Shown here: positions 61,415-64,000 of the stretch, piece by piece
How the letters are laid out: the number at the start of each line of letters is the position of its first letter
Numbering within the stretch: the first letter of the stretch is position 1
Assembly: GCA_051294375.1 (NCBI GenBank)
Contig: CM119268.1
Span: forward strand, 20,953,869 to 21,017,868
Length of the DNA stretch: 64,000 bases
DNA from: Paraspadella gotoi
Lineage: Eukaryota > Chaetognatha
Direction of reading: 5' to 3'
The notes under the pieces: model-generated
What the model was told of the DNA's origin: nothing
The model's database searches: none
What the model saw: only the letters and a program-made list of their open reading frames with translations
Position numbers and translations under genes: made by a program

Positions 61415-61690
61415 CTTAAAGCGACAGGCTGCGTCACGCAGCAAACTTCGTCTGCTGCGTCGATCTCTGCAGCAACTCTGCAACCGCATTAGCTACGCAG
61501 CAACAACGCATCAGCCGCAGCAGCGATTCCAGTAGAAGCGCAGTTTTCGGTGACTCGTTGACGTGGGAGGAGCCGAAGCGGAGACGGCGGCGGCGGCGGC
61601 GGCGGGTGTCAAAAATGTAAAATATGCTTCGGTTTTCGGCCACGCCTCTTTTTTCTTCGCCCGCTCCGCCCGAGAGTTTAGAGCGACGTC
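61415..61690. other. GC-rich, CpG-containing patch
   Basis: Contains gcagc-type words, a GGC run (61587-61605), a gtgacgtgg-like word overlapping 61559, and ggccacgcctc. It could be a promoter or first exon. The plus frame from 61563 (MGGAEAETAAAAAAGVKNVK) quickly enters pyrimidine repeats, and no gene is claimed. Confidence 0.35.
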
Positions 61691-61699
61691 TTCATTTTT

Positions 61700-62165
61700 G
61701 TTCCTCCTTCAACTCCTCTTTCTTCTCCTTCTACTCCTTCTTCTTCTACTCCTTCTTCTTCTTCTCCTTCTTCTCCTTATCCTTCTCTTTATTATCCCCT
61801 TGTCATTCATTCCCGCCTCCTCATCCTCTTGCTCATCCTCTTCCTCATCCTCCTTCTCCTTCATTTCCGCCTCTTTATCCNNNNNNNNNNNNNNNNNNNN
61901 NNNNNNNNNNNNNNNNNNNNNNNNNNNNNNNNNNNNNNNNNNNNNNNNNNNNNNNNNNNNNNNNNNNNNNNNNNNNNNNNNNNNNNNNNNNNNNNNNNNN
62001 NNNNNNNNNNNNNNNNNNNNNNNNNNNNNNNNNNNNNNNNNNNNNNNNNNNNNNNNNNNNNNNNNNNNNNNNNNNNNNNNNNNNNNNNNNNNNNNNNNNN
62101 NNNNNNNNNNNCCTCTTCCTCCTTCTCCTTCATTTCCATCTCTTCATCCTCTTCTCCTCTTCCTC
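61700..62165. repeat. CTT/CCT-rich trinucleotide repeats around a gap
   Basis: ttcttctcc-type arrays on both sides of a 231-N gap (61881-62111). The long Leu/Ser/Phe frames are compositional. Confidence 0.9.
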
Positions 62166-62288
62166 CACAGTATTTCTTCCAGACGTATTTCGTCTTCACT
62201 GTTTAAACTAAAATTAAAGAAAGATAATCGTCATATTCGTCGTTGTTGTTATTGTTGTTGTCGTTGTTGTCGTCGTCATCGTCGTAGA

Positions 62289-62559
62289 NNNNNNNNNNNN
62301 NNNNNNNNNNNNNNNNNNNNNNNNNNNNNNNNNNNNNNNNNNNNNNNNNNNNNNNNNNNNNNNNNNNNNNNNNNNNNNNNNNNNNNNNNNNNNNNNNNNN
62401 NNNNNNNNNNNNNNNNNNNNNNNNNNNNNNNNNNNNNNNNNNNNNNNNNNNNNNNNNNNNNNNNNNNNNNNNNNNNNNNNNNNNNNNNNNNNNNNNNNNN
62501 NNNNNNNNNNNNNNNNNNNNNNNNNNNNNNNNNNNNNNNNNNNNNNNNNNNNNNNNNNN
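62289..62559. other. Assembly gap, 271 N
   Basis: Left flank is a gtcgtt/gtcgtc trinucleotide repeat, right flank a tttct repeat. Confidence 0.99.
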
Positions 62560-63137
62560 TTCTTTTCTTTTCTTTTCTGCTTTTTTCTCTCTTCTTCTTA
62601 TTTTCTTTTTCTTTCATTTCATTTCCTTTTTTTCCTCCCTACAAATTCAGTAAATCGAAGAAAAGATTAAGTTTCTTTTCGAGAATCAAATTGATTAAAA
62701 GATTAAGTAAATCGATCGAAAATCAGAGAAAGCGGAAAAACTCGACGAGAGAGTCGGTCGGTCTGCATGTCAGTCTGTCTGTCTTTTTCTGGGTCTATCG
62801 GTGTTTTAATCGGACAATAGCAACAATATCACGCAGGGGGAGTGACTAGTCCCTCTAAAAATTTCTAATACTCTATTGCCCTCTATTGCAATACAATTTG
62901 CAAACAACTTCATATGACTTTCTTTATATAAATCGAGTTGAAATTATCTTAGCGCGAAATTGCAAACGATTATCTTTCCTTCATGAAAATGCAACGAAGA
63001 AAGAAAGTTGGGCGGGAGACTAAGTGAACTTTGGAGCGAAAAAAAAGAATTTTAAATGAAAGAGTTTTTAACTGGCGAAGAGAAAAAGTTGGAGAAATGA
63101 ATATTAAAACAGTTTAGAGATAAAAATCTGTAAAAAA
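62560..63137. other. AT-rich spacer, no gene seen
   Basis: Pyrimidine-rich start, then AT-rich unique sequence with a small gtcggtcgg/gtctgtct patch at 62752-62785. Confidence 0.5.
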
Positions 63138-63323
63138 NNNNNNNNNNNNNNNNNNNNNNNNNNNNNNNNNNNNNNNNNNNNNNNNNNNNNNNNNNNNNNN
63201 NNNNNNNNNNNNNNNNNNNNNNNNNNNNNNNNNNNNNNNNNNNNNNNNNNNNNNNNNNNNNNNNNNNNNNNNNNNNNNNNNNNNNNNNNNNNNNNNNNGA
63301 GAGAGAGAGAGAGAGAGAGAGAG
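63138..63323. other. Assembly gap, 161 N, followed by (GA)n
   Basis: Ns at 63138-63298, then a GA array to about 63323. The gap probably hides more of the array. Confidence 0.95.
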
Positions 63324-63379
63324 CGATGCAGAAAGATGACGATTAAAGGTCGTCACAAATGACAAGAAAATGTTGTTCG

Positions 63380-63715
63380 TGAGTTATGGTGACTCGATTC
63401 CGTGGGAGGAGGAAGAGAGATAACGGGAAAAAAAATAAAAGGAGGAAAGAAATAAGGAGAAAAAGGAATGAATAAAAAGAAAAGGAGGAAGTGAGATAAG
63501 AGAGGAAAAAAGGAAAATGAGGAATGAAAGAAGGAGAGAAAGGAATGGAAAAAAAGGTTAGAAAATAAAGAGAGAGGAAAAAAGAAAGATAGAAAGATTG
63601 ATAAACAATAGAAAGAAACGTGATAGAAAAAAAAACAAGAAGAAAAAGAAAGAAAAGTAAAAGAAGAGAGAAAAAAAGAAAACAAAAAAGGAGCAGAGGT
63701 GAAGAAAGAAACGAA
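63380..63715. repeat. Purine tract
   Basis: About 330 bp of nearly pure A/G on the plus strand. The remaining sequence to 64000 is AT-rich with no gene seen. Confidence 0.9.
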
Positions 63716-64000
63716 TCAAAGCGAAAGTACGTGAGGTCAGTCAGTCCGTCAAAGTTCTCACCTTTTTTTTCCGAGTTTAAACTTTTTTCTTCATTCTAAT
63801 TCTTTTCCCTTTCTTTCTGCCTTTTTCTTCATTTTTTTCTCTTTTTATTATTATTATTTTCTCTTAAGTTATTGTGTTAATGAACTCTCATAATTTTATA
63901 GGTTGTTACTCTCACAATCATCAAGGGAAATTTTTACAAAATCTTTGAGGAATCAAATTCGTGAGAAAAACGAATTCGTTCTGACGGATTTTTATCGAGC

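Overview
The window looks like non-coding, repeat-dominated nuclear DNA from an invertebrate. Three things support this: very long (GA)n/(CT)n tracts, a Jockey-type non-LTR retrotransposon, and a well-formed spliceosomal exon. AT-rich spacer mixed with CpG-containing islands would fit an arthropod, perhaps a hymenopteran insect. That assignment is only an inference, because no diagnostic host gene is identified. No bacterial-style operons, rRNA genes, functional tRNA genes or CRISPR arrays were seen.

Layout. 1-8.8 kb: a tRNA-like SINE, microsatellites, a 670-bp purine tract, pieces of a dispersed repeat (R1, R2), a broken Jockey gag with three zinc knuckles, and a CpG-containing stretch without a recognisable gene. 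8.8-17.2 kb: a decayed Jockey-clade element with endonuclease (GDFN, SDH) and reverse transcriptase (PQGG-LSP, FADD) motifs, split by about 4.3 kb of unrelated AT-rich DNA. 17.2-24.36 kb: repeat R3, purine and pyrimidine tracts, an Asp/Asn-rich open frame, a GGC repeat and (TATC)n. 24.39-34.8 kb: a second version of 9.2-24.36 kb that differs mainly by short indels. 34.8-39.1 kb: low-complexity sequence and a small inverted repeat. 39.13-49.36 kb (P) and 49.36-59.31 kb (Q): two versions of one 10-kb segment. 59.3-64 kb: N gaps, two clean minisatellites and a GC-rich patch.

Best host-gene evidence: a minus-strand internal exon at 50065-50224, with a pyrimidine-rich acceptor, a GTAGGT donor and one continuous frame. 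Its P counterpart at 39939-40099 carries one extra base that breaks the frame. The rest of that gene was not found. Best mobile-element evidence: a 975-bp, almost perfectly palindromic foldback element at 40246-41220, flanked by an exact 8-bp duplication. It sits inside a second copy of the SINE seen at the window start, and Q lacks both.

Reliability. The duplicated blocks meet at or near 25-N gaps, and in each pair the noisy stretches of one copy lie opposite clean stretches of the other. This is what false tandem duplication from noisy long-read gap filling would produce. Gene content, copy number and frames should be read with that in mind.
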